A stretch of DNA of 64,000 bases from 630D-37 sp037478835 (GTDB lineage: Bacteria > Chloroflexota > Anaerolineae > Anaerolineales > Villigracilaceae): NCBI GenBank assembly GCA_037478835.1, contig JBBFLV010000001.1, positions 62,001 to 126,000 of the forward strand. Direction: 5' to 3'. The position numbers and the translations under genes are program-made. The notes under the pieces were generated by a model, which was not told where the DNA came from, searched no databases, and saw only the letters and a list, made by a program, of their open reading frames with translations. This document shows, piece after piece, positions 43,745 through 52,327 of this stretch (positions are counted from its first letter, which is position 1; every line of letters starts with the position of its first letter).

Positions 43745-44536
43745 CTATTTTTTCTTGCCCGTTTGCGGCAATAGGCCGCGCCAGTTGACTTTGCCCATCA
43801 TGGCATATTGGATGATGCCCAAGAGGTTGGAGACGATGAAATAGACGGAAAGGCCGGAGGGGAAGGTGAGGGCAAAGTAGCCGAGGAGGAGGGGCATGTA
43901 GATGCTCATCATCTTGCCCATGGCGGCGGCTTGGGCGGCGGAGGGGTCCTGCGGGTTCGCCGGGGTGGGCGGCATGGTGAGCTTGCTTTGTAGGTAGGTG
44001 GTGACGGCGACGATGATCGCCAGGGTGGGAAGGCCAAAGGAGAAGCTGCCGATGGTAATCGGGATGGATTCCGGCCGCCCTAGGTCCATCCAGAGGAAGC
44101 GGTTGTTGAGCGGGATGAGGGCAGCGGCATTTAGGAAGGGATAGATGCTCCGACCCAGCTCGAGTAATCCGAAGGGAGTGCCGGCCAGGGCGCGGATCAG
44201 GCTCTGGTAGAGGCCGATGAGGATGGGGAACTGGATCAGGGTCGGCAAGCAGGAGCCGAAGGGGTTGATGCCGCGCTCTTTATAGAGGCGCATTTGCTCC
44301 TGAGCCAGTTTTTCGCGATCTTTGGCGTATTTCTTCTGGATGGCCTGCCATTCTTTATCGTTTTGGAGCTCCTGCATGGCCTGGGCGCCTTTGAGCTGTT
44401 GGGCGGTGAGCGGCCAAGTTGCCAGGCGGATGAGGATGGTAAAGAGGATGATGGCCAGGCCGAAATTTTGGCCGCTCAGGCCGTAAATCCAGAGCAGAAG
44501 GTTGGTGAGAGGGGTGACAATGAGTAAATCCCACAT
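43745..44536 (-). CDS. yidC: Membrane protein insertase YidC/Oxa1
   Basis: A 263-residue insertase of the short Gram-positive type, without the large periplasmic domain. Hydrophobic core segments: GLAIILFTILIRLATWPLT (~26-44), CLPTLIQFPILIGLYQSL (~98), GLPTLAIIVAVTTYL (~170) and PLLLGYFALTFPSGLSVYFI (~215). The cytoplasmic hairpin between helices 1 and 2 is charged (QKKYAKDREKLAQEQ). The conserved Arg in helix 1 (LIRLATWP) is present. ATG 44536 follows AGGTG. Confidence 0.93.
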   Translation of the reverse strand: MWDLLIVTPLTNLLLWIYGLSGQNFGLAIILFTILIRLATWPLTAQQLKGAQAMQELQNDKEWQAIQKKYAKDREKLAQEQMRLYKERGINPFGSCLPTLIQFPILIGLYQSLIRALAGTPFGLLELGRSIYPFLNAAALIPLNNRFLWMDLGRPESIPITIGSFSFGLPTLAIIVAVTTYLQSKLTMPPTPANPQDPSAAQAAAMGKMMSIYMPLLLGYFALTFPSGLSVYFIVSNLLGIIQYAMMGKVNWRGLLPQTGKKK

Positions 44537-44546
44537 GAGCAAACAC

Positions 44547-45620
44547 CTATTTCGGGCTAAAGGTCCAGAGGATATTGCCCTGTTGATCCAGGGCGATCAG
44601 CGCAGAGGAGGTGCGCATCGGCGCAAGGAGGAGCAGGCGCGAGGTGGCGAAGGGTGGGGTATAGAACTGTCCTTCGAGCTGACGCTGCCAGAGCGGGGTG
44701 CCCTGGGCATCGAAGGCCTGCAGATTGCCCTTTTCGCTGACGAAAATGATGGCCTCCCCAAAGGCAACGCCCCCGGCGACGACCGGAGCGGAAAGGGTCT
44801 TCTGCCAAAGCAAGCGACCATCTTCGCCCCGGAAGGCATAGACCTGCCCGGCCAGATCACCGACATAGACATTTCCGTTGGCGGCCAGCGGTGTGCCCCA
44901 GATCCAGCCTTTGGTGGGGGCTTCCCAACGTTTTTCGCCGCTCGGCAAATCGAAAGCATAGAGGCGGGAGGCGAAGGAGCCGCTGAAGAGCTTGCCCTCG
45001 CTCACGGTTGGGTGAGAGGCGATCGAGCCTTGGAGGTCGGCTTTCCAGGCAATCTGCTGCGTTTGTGGGTCGAAGGCGTAGAGATGGTGATCGAGGCCGG
45101 CGACATAGAGATAGCGTCCATCGGTGACGGGAGCCGACCAGAGACGCTTGCCCAACTCAACCGAGGTGCGCAGGTTGCCGTTCAGGTCAAGGATGTAAAG
45201 GAAACCATCGCCGTTGGGGGCGTAGAGCATGCCCTGCCATTCGAGCGGCGTGGCCACCCAGTGATCTTTGGCGCCGCGGAAGGGGGAAGCCCAGCGTTCC
45301 TGCCCGGTTTTTGCATCCAGGCTGAGGAGCGCGTTATCGCTCCCGGCGCTACCGATGATCAGCTGTCCATCGGAGGTCAGGAGCGGGGCGGCATAGAACT
45401 GTAAGGAAGCCGTAGATTTTTCCGGGTAGCGCCAGAGTTCGGCACCGGTTTGGAGATCCACGGCATAGACATGGCTACCTGTGCTGAGATAAGCGATCTC
45501 TTCGGTGGCGAAAATGCCCGACCAGGTCGCCGCAGAGGGCGTGGCACAAGCGCTAAGGGAGAGCGCCAAGAACAGGGAAAGCAGGAACAGGATCGTAATT
45601 TTCGACGAGGAAATGTGCAT
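44547..45620 (-). CDS. PQQ-repeat beta-propeller lipoprotein (BamB-like)
   Basis: A 357-residue lipoprotein with signal peptide ILFLLSLFLALSLSAC; the lipobox LSAC places the lipidated Cys at residue 24. The mature part is a seven- or eight-bladed propeller with repeated YAVDLQTGAELWRY, YAFDPQTQQIAWKA and YAFDLPSGEKRWEA units. In Gram-negatives BamB helps outer-membrane assembly; here it sits between yidD and yidC, as in other Anaerolineae-type clusters, so a role in membrane protein handling is suggested but unproven. Confidence 0.85.
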   Translation of the reverse strand: MHISSSKITILFLLSLFLALSLSACATPSAATWSGIFATEEIAYLSTGSHVYAVDLQTGAELWRYPEKSTASLQFYAAPLLTSDGQLIIGSAGSDNALLSLDAKTGQERWASPFRGAKDHWVATPLEWQGMLYAPNGDGFLYILDLNGNLRTSVELGKRLWSAPVTDGRYLYVAGLDHHLYAFDPQTQQIAWKADLQGSIASHPTVSEGKLFSGSFASRLYAFDLPSGEKRWEAPTKGWIWGTPLAANGNVYVGDLAGQVYAFRGEDGRLLWQKTLSAPVVAGGVAFGEAIIFVSEKGNLQAFDAQGTPLWQRQLEGQFYTPPFATSRLLLLAPMRTSSALIALDQQGNILWTFSPK

Positions 45621-45634
45621 CGGTCAAACGTCTC

Positions 45635-45925
45635 CTAAGGGACGGGATCGTATCCACCAGGGTTGAAAGGGTTGCAGCGCAAAACGCGCCAGATGGCCAT
45701 CAGGGAGCCTTTGATCGCCCCGTACTTGTAGATGGCCTGGTAACCGTAGTGGGAACAGGTAGGGTAGAAGCGGCAGGTATTCGGCGGCAGGGTGCGCGAG
45801 ATGGTCATTTGGTAGAGACGGATCAGTGCCAGCAATACCCAACGCGGCCAATAGCGTGGCGTGCGTGGCAAATCGCGCAGGCGGGGCTCGTTCGGGTGAT
45901 TGGGGTGCAGGTGGAATTCACTCAT
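45635..45925 (-). CDS. yidD: Membrane protein insertion efficiency factor YidD
   Basis: A 96-residue YidD. The hallmark CRFYPTCSHYGYQAIYKYG (residues 51-69) with downstream WRVLRCNPFNPGGYDPVP is fully present. The amphipathic N-terminal helix WPRWVLLALIRLYQMTIS binds membrane. It assists YidC. The 5' end overlaps rnpA by 8 bases; ATG 45925 (MSEFHLH) is used rather than the longer frame. Confidence 0.92.
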   Translation of the reverse strand: MSEFHLHPNHPNEPRLRDLPRTPRYWPRWVLLALIRLYQMTISRTLPPNTCRFYPTCSHYGYQAIYKYGAIKGSLMAIWRVLRCNPFNPGGYDPVP

Positions 45926-46304
45926 GGTGTTCGTTGGAGAGGGCATTCAGCAACCCGGCCCGACGAAGCAGGGATTCGAGCGCTTGGCGGATTTCGGCGA
46001 AGGAGGCCTGCAGGATCGGCGGACGGGCGATCAGGATCATATCCCCACTTTGCGCGATGAAGGGCAAAAAGGTCTGCATGGCGGCGCGCAGCAAGCGTTT
46101 GGCGCGATTGCGCCGCACGGCCTTGCCTAGCTTTTTTCCGGCCGCAATGCCGACCCGAATCCCCGACTCAGGACGATGATAGAAAATCAAAACAAGAAGC
46201 GGGTGGGCATAGGATTTTCCCTCCTGCCGCACCCGTTGGAAATCGGCGGCGCGTGTGAGGCGGAAGCGTCGCTGCACCTCAAGACCAGCGTAGGCGCTTA
46301 ACAT
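45918..46304 (-). CDS. rnpA: Ribonuclease P protein component
   Basis: A 128-residue RNase P protein that helps the RNA subunit process tRNA 5' ends. FRLTRAADFQRVRQEGKSY begins the conserved core and RVGIAAGKKLGKAVRRNRAKRLLRAAM is the RNR signature. Possible starts are ATG 46310, ATG 46304 and GTG 46277; the last lies just after the rpmH stop. With either ATG the gene overlaps rpmH by 26-32 bases in another frame. No clear Shine-Dalgarno decides the choice. Confidence 0.88.
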   Translation of the reverse strand: MLSAYAGLEVQRRFRLTRAADFQRVRQEGKSYAHPLLVLIFYHRPESGIRVGIAAGKKLGKAVRRNRAKRLLRAAMQTFLPFIAQSGDMILIARPPILQASFAEIRQALESLLRRAGLLNALSNEHHE

Positions 46305-46452
46305 GTGCATTCGAGCGAACGGTCAGGCGATGGCGTCCCTTCAGTCTGCGGCGCTTGAGCACCTGGCGACCATCTGCAGTGGACATGCGGGCGCGGAAAC
46401 CATGTACGCGGACACGACGACGAATTTTGGGTTGATAGGTTCGTTTTGGCAT
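46279..46452 (-). CDS. rpmH: 50S ribosomal protein L34 with C-terminal extension
   Basis: A 57-residue L34 reading MPKRTYQPKIRRRVRVHGFR at its start and then ARMSTADGRQVLKRRRLKGR, the canonical protein. Usual L34 ends after about 44-47 residues; here about ten further residues (VRSNAHVKRLRWS) follow. GAGGTG is 5 bases upstream of ATG 46452. It opens the rpmH-rnpA-yidD-PQQ-yidC-jag-PIG-L cluster. dnaA and oriC, often next to rpmH, are not visible upstream. Confidence 0.95.
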   Translation of the reverse strand: MPKRTYQPKIRRRVRVHGFRARMSTADGRQVLKRRRLKGRHRLTVRSNAHVKRLRWS

Positions 46453-46599
46453 GAAAACACCTCATAAACGGATGGAATATTCGATAGAGTGCCAAAAGGG
46501 AATTATACCATATGGAGGTAGGCTGTGGGTTGTAGAACCCGCCGATACAAAATTTCTTGAAGCAAAAGAAGGTGTTTTTGCCTGAAACGTTTTGTGTTT

Positions 46600-46945
46600 A
46601 TCTCATGTAAATCCTATTATCTTCGGTGCTAAAAATCCTTAAGGGGAGCATAGGGCTTTTCATCATAGTAAGCGCGGGTCCGCCAATGACGTGATCCTCG
46701 GCATTGCGGAGACGGCCTTGCTGTTTCGGTTCGACAATGACTCCGGCAATCCCGTAGCACAAGGTTCCATTTTGTGCACCGCCGGCTCGAAAATCTTCCT
46801 GCGGCGCACAAAACCGCGGGGGTGTACGGCCAGAATTATCTAGAAAAATGCAAAATTTATGCTATGATTTTTGGCGCAGAATGAATCCTGCGCTACGTTT
46901 TTGCCGGATGTTGCGGGTTGCCGTCACACGAAAGGTGCCCGGAGC
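46600..46945 (+). repeat. Dispersed intergenic repeat, copy B (without the 87-bp segment)
   Basis: Same sequence and orientation as 3577-3952, from AGGGCTTTTCATC to GCCGTCACACGAAAGGTGC. Copy B lacks the 87 bp and one of the two CCCGTAGCAYAAG boundaries. At 46870-46890 the palindrome GCAGAATGAATCCTGCG stands where copy A has CACAGGATGGAATCCTGTG, a compensatory-looking change. A further fragment ATGTAAATCCTATT occurs in both spacers but in different relative positions. No gene in this 643-base spacer. Confidence 0.85.
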
Positions 46946-46965
46946 CGTTTTCTACGACAGGCAAG

Positions 46966-47054
46966 CCGGATTACGCACAAGCCGAAGCGCTGCGCTACAG
47001 TCCACGCACAGGCTAAAGCACTGTGCTACGGTCTACGGTCAACCGTCCATGGTC
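46966..47054. repeat. Palindromic GCACAGGCTAAAGC elements and CCGTCCAT octamers
   Basis: Two copies of the GCACAxGCyrAAGCxCTGyGCTAC family (46975-46997, 47005-47029) followed by GGTCTACGGTCAACCGTCC. They lie at the 3' end of the beta-oxidation operon, just before its terminator. Confidence 0.8.
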
Positions 47055-47088
47055 AAAAAAATCGGGGCCGGCGTTTGGGCCGACCCCG
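47054..47088 (-). terminator. Terminator of the beta-oxidation operon
   Basis: On the minus strand CGGGGTCGGC and GCCGGCCCCG form a 10-bp stem with one G-U pair and loop CCAAAC, followed by ATTTTTTT. It starts 8 bases after the SCP2 stop and is the only strong terminator for the seven-gene unit from 55011. Confidence 0.9.
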
Positions 47089-47095
47089 ACCGTTG

Positions 47096-47422
47096 CTAGC
47101 GAATGCGGAACATCTGGGTGAGCTTCATGGCCAGGCTGAGATCGCCGCTCAGCTTGAGCTTGCCCTCCATGAAGGCGCGCATCCCATCCAGCTCGCCGGT
47201 GAAGATTTTGATGTAATCGGCGGAATCGGCGGTGAGCGTCATGCGCGGGGAGGGATGGACGCCTTGCTGGACGGTCACCTTGCCATCCTTGATCTCGGCA
47301 TACCAGTCGCCGGCCTCGTCACCGGTAAAGTGAAACTGGATGACGGCTTCCAGGCCGGGCGCTTTTTCGGGCAGGAACGCTCCGGGCATGCGGGACATCA
47401 GGTCTGCAATCGTTAATGGCAT
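47096..47422 (-). CDS. SCP2 sterol-binding domain protein
   Basis: A 108-residue stand-alone SCP2 domain, a hydrophobic-ligand carrier. Recognisable features are AVIQFHFTGDEAGDWYAEIK, GVHPSPRMTLTADSADYIKI and the C-terminal FMEGKLKLSGDLSLAMKLTQMF, the typical amphipathic lid helix. Its place at the end of a beta-oxidation operon suggests acyl-CoA or fatty acid transfer to the enzymes. Confidence 0.88.
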   Translation of the reverse strand: MPLTIADLMSRMPGAFLPEKAPGLEAVIQFHFTGDEAGDWYAEIKDGKVTVQQGVHPSPRMTLTADSADYIKIFTGELDGMRAFMEGKLKLSGDLSLAMKLTQMFRIR

Positions 47423-47444
47423 CTTGGCCTCCTTATAGGGAAAA

Positions 47445-48629
47445 TTAGCGGGTCAGGTTTTCAAAGATGGCCGCCGCGCCCATGCCACCGCCGATGCACA
47501 TGGTGACCATGCCATAGCGTGACTTGCGACGCTCCATCTCGTAGACCAGTTGGGTGGTGAGCTTGGCGCCGGTGCAACCGAGCGGGTGCCCCAGGGCGAT
47601 GGCGCCACCGTTGACGTTGGTGATCTCCTCGTTCAGCCCCAGCTCGCGGATCACGGCCAGGGATTGGGCGGCGAAGGCCTCGTTGAGCTCGATCAGGTCA
47701 ATATCTTCCAGGCGCAGGCCGGCTTTTTTCAATGCCTTCGGAATGGCTGCCACCGGGCCGATACCCATCAGTTCCGGTGGTACACCGCCCACGGCGAAGG
47801 AGACGAAGCGCGCCAGTGGACGCAGGCCGAGTTGCTTCGCCCGTTCGGCGGACATGACCAACACCGCCGCCGCTCCATCCGACATCTGCGAGGCGTTCCC
47901 GGCCGTCACCGTGCCGCCTTCCTTGAAGGCCGGCTTCAGCTTGGCCAGCGCTTCCATGCTCGTATCGGCGCGCGGGCCTTCATCGCGGCTTACGGTAAAG
48001 CGTCGCGTGACCACTTCGCCATCCACGAACTCTTTGACTTCCACCTCGACCGGCACCAGTTCCGGGTCGAAGAGGCCGCTTTCGACGGCTTTTGCCGCCC
48101 GCTGATTGGAGCGCAGGGCAAAAGCATCCTGATCCTGGCGCGAGATATTGTATTTGGCGGCCACGTTTTCGGCGGTCAGGCCCATGTTGGTGTAATATTC
48201 GGGCAATTCCTGGGCGAAATAGGGATTGGGGGAGAACTTATAGCCGGTCATCGGCACCATGCTCATCGATTCCGTGCCGCCGGCGATGGCCACATCGATA
48301 TCCCCGGCCATGATCATATAGGCGACATGGGCGATGGCTTGCACGCCGGAGGAGCAGAAACGGTTGATCGTTTCGCCGGGGACGGAGATCGGCAGGCCGG
48401 CGCGCAGGGCGATCATGCGTGCCATGTTCATCCCCTGCTCGCCTTCGGGGAAGGCGCAGCCGATGACCACGTCCTCGATCTCGGCCGGGTCGAGGGCAGG
48501 AGTGCGGCGCAGGAGCTCGCGGATGGTAAGGGCGGCCAGCTCATCCGGGCGCACGGTGGCCAATCCGCCGCGGCGCGCCTTGCCGACCGGCGTGCGCACA
48601 GCATTGACAATCACAGCTTCGCGTGTCAT
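47445..48629 (-). CDS. fadA: Acetyl-CoA C-acetyltransferase (thiolase)
   Basis: A 394-residue thiolase. Catalytic Cys in RFCSSGVQAIAH (~90), His in GGAIALGHPLGCTGA (~345) and Cys in TMCIGGGMGAAAIF (~380). It performs the thiolytic step of beta-oxidation with the FadN-type protein encoded upstream (12-base gap). Length is standard. ATG 48629 follows GGAGTGAGCCT. Confidence 0.93.
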   Translation of the reverse strand: MTREAVIVNAVRTPVGKARRGGLATVRPDELAALTIRELLRRTPALDPAEIEDVVIGCAFPEGEQGMNMARMIALRAGLPISVPGETINRFCSSGVQAIAHVAYMIMAGDIDVAIAGGTESMSMVPMTGYKFSPNPYFAQELPEYYTNMGLTAENVAAKYNISRQDQDAFALRSNQRAAKAVESGLFDPELVPVEVEVKEFVDGEVVTRRFTVSRDEGPRADTSMEALAKLKPAFKEGGTVTAGNASQMSDGAAAVLVMSAERAKQLGLRPLARFVSFAVGGVPPELMGIGPVAAIPKALKKAGLRLEDIDLIELNEAFAAQSLAVIRELGLNEEITNVNGGAIALGHPLGCTGAKLTTQLVYEMERRKSRYGMVTMCIGGGMGAAAIFENLTR

Positions 48630-48641
48630 AGGCTCACTCCT

Positions 48642-51026
48642 CTAGTTTCGCAAAGGCTTCCCGGTCTGGAGCAATGCCCACATGCGCTGTTGCGTCTTCT
48701 CCTCACCGCAGAGGGAAAGGAAAGCCTCGCGCTCCAGATCGAGGATATATTGTTCGCTCACCCATTGCGGGCGGCTGAGATCGCCACCGCAGAGCACATA
48801 GGCCAGCTTGCGCGCCAGGTGGGCTTCATATTCGGTGATATAGCCACCTTCTTTGAACATAAACGCGCCGACCTGTAGAGCCCCCAGCATATCGCGACCG
48901 GCAGCGTAGATCGGCTCCGGCGCCGGCGGGTGATAGCCGCTCGCCGCCATGTGCAGGACCTCGCGCTTGGCCTCGGTGAGCAGGTGGTCGCGGTTCATGA
49001 CGATGCGATCGGCGGGTCCGAGAATGCCCATCTGCCGGGCCTCTTCGGCGCTGGTGGCCACTTTCGCCTGCCCGATCTGCTCAAAGGCGCGCTGCAAGAA
49101 GGGCAGGACGATGGCGTTTTCGGTGCGCATGGCCGGGTTGATGATGCGGCGCATGATCTCTTTCGTCCCGCCGCCGGCCGGGATCACGCCGGCCCCCAGC
49201 TCGACCAGCCCGATGTAGGTTTCGGCAGCAGCCACGACACGGCTGCCGTGCATGGTGATTTCGCAGCCTCCGCCCAGGGTCAGGCCGGCGGGTGCGATGA
49301 CGACCGGCTTGGGGAAGTAGCGCATGCGCATGTTCAGGTCCTGCAGTTTGCGCACGGCCTGATCGAGCATATCCCACATCTTCTGCTGGGCCAGCATGAC
49401 GATCAGGAACAGGTTGGCGCCGGCGCTGAAGTTTTCGGCCTCGTTGCCCACCACCAGCCCGACGAACTCACGTTCCACCCGGTCGAGGGCCGTGTTGAGC
49501 ATGTTCATGATATCGTCGTCCAGGGCGTTCATCTTGGTGTGGAATTCCACACAGGCGACCCCATCTCCCAGATCGTAGAGGGTGGCGCCGGCGTTCTTTT
49601 CGATCACTTTTTGCTCGCGGAGCAGGACCAAGCCGGCCGGGCGCGGGATGGGGACGTATTCGCCCTTCTGCACATCGTACACGCCGACCTTCGAGCCGTT
49701 CTGGTACTGATAGAAGGTTTCCTTGCCGGAAGCCAGCATCTGCTCCACCCAGGGGGCGGCGGGGTAGCCTTCGGCCTTCATTTTCTCCAGCGTCTCGCGC
49801 ACGCCTAGGCGATCCCAGGTCTCGAAGGGGCCGGCCTCGTGCATGAAGCCCCAGCGCACGGCATCGTCGATCGGTTTGGGCGTATCGGCGATTTCGGGTA
49901 GCAGGGTGGAGACGTATTGGAAGCCCTGATAGGTGAGGGCGCGCACCAGCTGCGCGGCGCGATCGGTTTCGGCCAGCAGCGCCTTGAGCCGTTCGCCGAG
50001 GTCCTCGATATCCTTGACTTTGCCCACGGATTCAAAACGCGGCTTGGAGGGCGGGACATGCTCCAGGGTCTGCAGATCGAGCGGCCAAAATTCCTTCTTG
50101 CCGTCCTGCGTGACTTCTTTGTAGAAGCCGATGCGCGTCTTGTTGCCCAGCCAGCCGCGTTCGATCAGCGCGCGGATGAGGGCATTCGGCTTTTCGGCGC
50201 GCAGATAGGTTTGTGCCAGGGTGTCGTGCGGGATGGCCGGGGCCAGGTTCTTGCCCACGTGATCCCACACATCGACCCCCACCAGGTCGATCAGGCGGAA
50301 GGTGGCCGTTTTCGGGCGGCCGATCAGCGGCCCGGTGATCGCATCCACTTCTTCGACGGTGTAGCCGTTCTCCAAGATGTAGTTCAGGGCGAAAGCGCCG
50401 GTGCCGAAGGCCACGCGGTTGCCGATGAAGTTCGGCGTATCCTTGCACAGCACGATGCCCTTGCCCAGGCGATATTCCCCAAACCAGGAGATGAACTCCA
50501 CCACCTGCGGCAGGGTATCGGCGGTGGGGATGATCTCCAGGAGCTTCAAGTAGCGGGGTGGATTGAAGAAGTGCGTCCCCAAGAAGTGCTGGCGGAAGCC
50601 CTCCGAACGGCCGGCCGCGATCTCGCGCACCGGGATGCCGGACGTGTTGGTGCTGACGATGGCGTGGGGAGCGCGCACGGCATCAATGCGTGCCATCAGG
50701 TCACGCTTGATCTGCAGGTTCTCGATGATCGCCTCGATGATCCAATCTGCTTCGGCTACGGCATCGAAATCGTCCTCCAGGTTGCCCAGGCGCACCAGCG
50801 TCTTCAGATCGGAGGACATCAGGTTGGCCGGGCGCGCCTTCAGGCAGCGATCCCAGCCATCGGTGACGATCTTATTGCGCGCTGCCCGATCGCCGGCCGG
50901 GGCATCTTTCGGCACGATATCGAGCAACGTCACCGGGACGCCGGCATTCGCCAGGTGCGCGGCGATCGCCGCGCCCATCGTCCCGGCACCGATCACGACC
51001 GCTTTGCGAATGGTATACGGGAACAT
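48642..51026 (-). CDS. fadN: 3-hydroxyacyl-CoA dehydrogenase/enoyl-CoA hydratase (FadN-like)
   Basis: A 794-residue bifunctional enzyme with domain order HCDH then hydratase, the FadN order. The NAD domain starts AVVIGAGTMGAAIAAHLANAG (~7-27). THFFNPPRYLKLLEIIPT (~140) is the HCDH signature. The second half has the crotonase fold with EFVGLVVGNEAENFSAGANL (~500) and TLGGGCEITMHGSRVVAAAE (~575), including the oxyanion glycine. ATG 51026 follows GAGGTGACT. Works with FadA. Confidence 0.92.
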   Translation of the reverse strand: MFPYTIRKAVVIGAGTMGAAIAAHLANAGVPVTLLDIVPKDAPAGDRAARNKIVTDGWDRCLKARPANLMSSDLKTLVRLGNLEDDFDAVAEADWIIEAIIENLQIKRDLMARIDAVRAPHAIVSTNTSGIPVREIAAGRSEGFRQHFLGTHFFNPPRYLKLLEIIPTADTLPQVVEFISWFGEYRLGKGIVLCKDTPNFIGNRVAFGTGAFALNYILENGYTVEEVDAITGPLIGRPKTATFRLIDLVGVDVWDHVGKNLAPAIPHDTLAQTYLRAEKPNALIRALIERGWLGNKTRIGFYKEVTQDGKKEFWPLDLQTLEHVPPSKPRFESVGKVKDIEDLGERLKALLAETDRAAQLVRALTYQGFQYVSTLLPEIADTPKPIDDAVRWGFMHEAGPFETWDRLGVRETLEKMKAEGYPAAPWVEQMLASGKETFYQYQNGSKVGVYDVQKGEYVPIPRPAGLVLLREQKVIEKNAGATLYDLGDGVACVEFHTKMNALDDDIMNMLNTALDRVEREFVGLVVGNEAENFSAGANLFLIVMLAQQKMWDMLDQAVRKLQDLNMRMRYFPKPVVIAPAGLTLGGGCEITMHGSRVVAAAETYIGLVELGAGVIPAGGGTKEIMRRIINPAMRTENAIVLPFLQRAFEQIGQAKVATSAEEARQMGILGPADRIVMNRDHLLTEAKREVLHMAASGYHPPAPEPIYAAGRDMLGALQVGAFMFKEGGYITEYEAHLARKLAYVLCGGDLSRPQWVSEQYILDLEREAFLSLCGEEKTQQRMWALLQTGKPLRN

Positions 51027-51036
51027 AGTCACCTCA

Positions 51037-52299
51037 CTATCTCAATTCGGCACCGGTATAGCCCAGGACCTGACGCGCCACGATCAGGCGGTTGATCTGG
51101 CCGGTGCCTTCGTAAATATCGGTGATCTTGGCATCGCGGAACCACTTTTCGAGCAGGTATTCACGGCTATAGCCGAGGGGTCCCATCAGTTCCACGGCGC
51201 GTTGCGTGATACGCGTCACCACATCACCGGCTTTGACCTTGCTCATGGAGGAGGCCAGGGCGTTCGGCATGCGATTATCTGCCATCCATACGGCCTTGAT
51301 CACCATCAGCCAGGCCGAGCGGAGCATGATCTCCATATCGATCACTTCGCGCTCGATGTTGGTCAACTTCTGCCGCGGCAGGCCATAGCGGATCTGCACG
51401 CCGTTTTCGGCCAGCTTTTCCTTGACGAATTCCAGTGCAGCGCGCGCGACGCCCACACCCGTGGCCGCCACCAACGGACGGGTGGCATCGAAGGTGGCCA
51501 TGGCCTTCTTGAAGCCTTTTTCGGTTTCCTTTTCCACGGTGGGGCTACCCAGGATGTGATCGAACGGCACGCGCACATCTTGCAGGACGATGGCGGCCGT
51601 ATCCGAGCAGCGGATGCCCATCTTCTTCTCCAGCTTGGTCACCTTGACGCCCGGCGTGCCCATCTCGACGACGAAGGCGCGCATGCCGGCGCGTCCGGCG
51701 CTCGGATCGATCGTCGCCCAGACGACGATAAAGCCTTTGCCGAATTCCTCGCGCGGGGTGATGGATTTATCGCCGGCGGTGACGAAGATCTTCTCGCCGT
51801 TGAGCACCCACTCGTTGGTCTTGGGATCGAGCACGGCGGTGGTGCGGATGGCCGAAGTATCCGAGCCGGCGTGCGGTTCGGTCATGCACATGGCGGCGAA
51901 GGTCGGCTTCTCTTCGGCAAAGCGCGAGAGGAACTTCACGCGCTGTTCCGGCGTGGCAGCGGCTTGCACGGCGGCGGCGCCCAATCCACCGCCCGGCGTC
52001 ACCAGGTACATGCCCACATCGCCCCAGGCGAGCATCTCCAGCATGTGTGCCAGCATCTGGTAGCCGATCGGCGGGCGCTTCTCCTTCTCCTCGCCGGGCT
52101 TCTCCTCGCGCTCGCGCGGCGCCAGCGAACCGGCTCCGGTGGCGCGCATCGCCTGGTGCATGAAGTTGATGTAATCGTAAGGGATCTCGTGCTCGTGTTC
52201 ATCGAAGTAGCGCGAGACGGGACGCATCATGTTCTCGGCTACCGTTTTGAGCACGTATTGTTGCTGCAAGATGGGTTTTGGGGGTTCAAATTCGATCAT
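51037..52299 (-). CDS. Acyl-CoA dehydrogenase, catalytic subunit of a pair
   Basis: A 420-residue acyl-CoA dehydrogenase with intact catalytic motifs: CMTEPHAGSDTSAIRTTAV (~137), LNGEKIFVTAGD (~165), GIRCSDTAAIVLQDVRVP (~228) and the base Glu in KITDIYEGTGQINRLIVAR (~395). FAD-binding segment is standard. A charged insert PREREEKPGEEKEKRPP at ~60 is unusual. It lies next to a second dehydrogenase lacking the base, which suggests a heteromer. Confidence 0.9.
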   Translation of the reverse strand: MIEFEPPKPILQQQYVLKTVAENMMRPVSRYFDEHEHEIPYDYINFMHQAMRATGAGSLAPREREEKPGEEKEKRPPIGYQMLAHMLEMLAWGDVGMYLVTPGGGLGAAAVQAAATPEQRVKFLSRFAEEKPTFAAMCMTEPHAGSDTSAIRTTAVLDPKTNEWVLNGEKIFVTAGDKSITPREEFGKGFIVVWATIDPSAGRAGMRAFVVEMGTPGVKVTKLEKKMGIRCSDTAAIVLQDVRVPFDHILGSPTVEKETEKGFKKAMATFDATRPLVAATGVGVARAALEFVKEKLAENGVQIRYGLPRQKLTNIEREVIDMEIMLRSAWLMVIKAVWMADNRMPNALASSMSKVKAGDVVTRITQRAVELMGPLGYSREYLLEKWFRDAKITDIYEGTGQINRLIVARQVLGYTGAELR

Positions 52300-52327
52300 C
52301 GCTTCCTCCTCGAAAATCCAAATCGGT

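Noticed and set aside
46298..46495. Cys-rich 65-residue protein opposite frame at rpmH
   Set aside because: It is a shadow of rpmH, which encodes the conserved L34 in the same strand but another frame.
46453..47095. Replication origin next to rpmH
   Set aside because: No dnaA or dnaN gene, and no cluster of TTATCCACA-like boxes was found in this spacer; it is filled by repeats.
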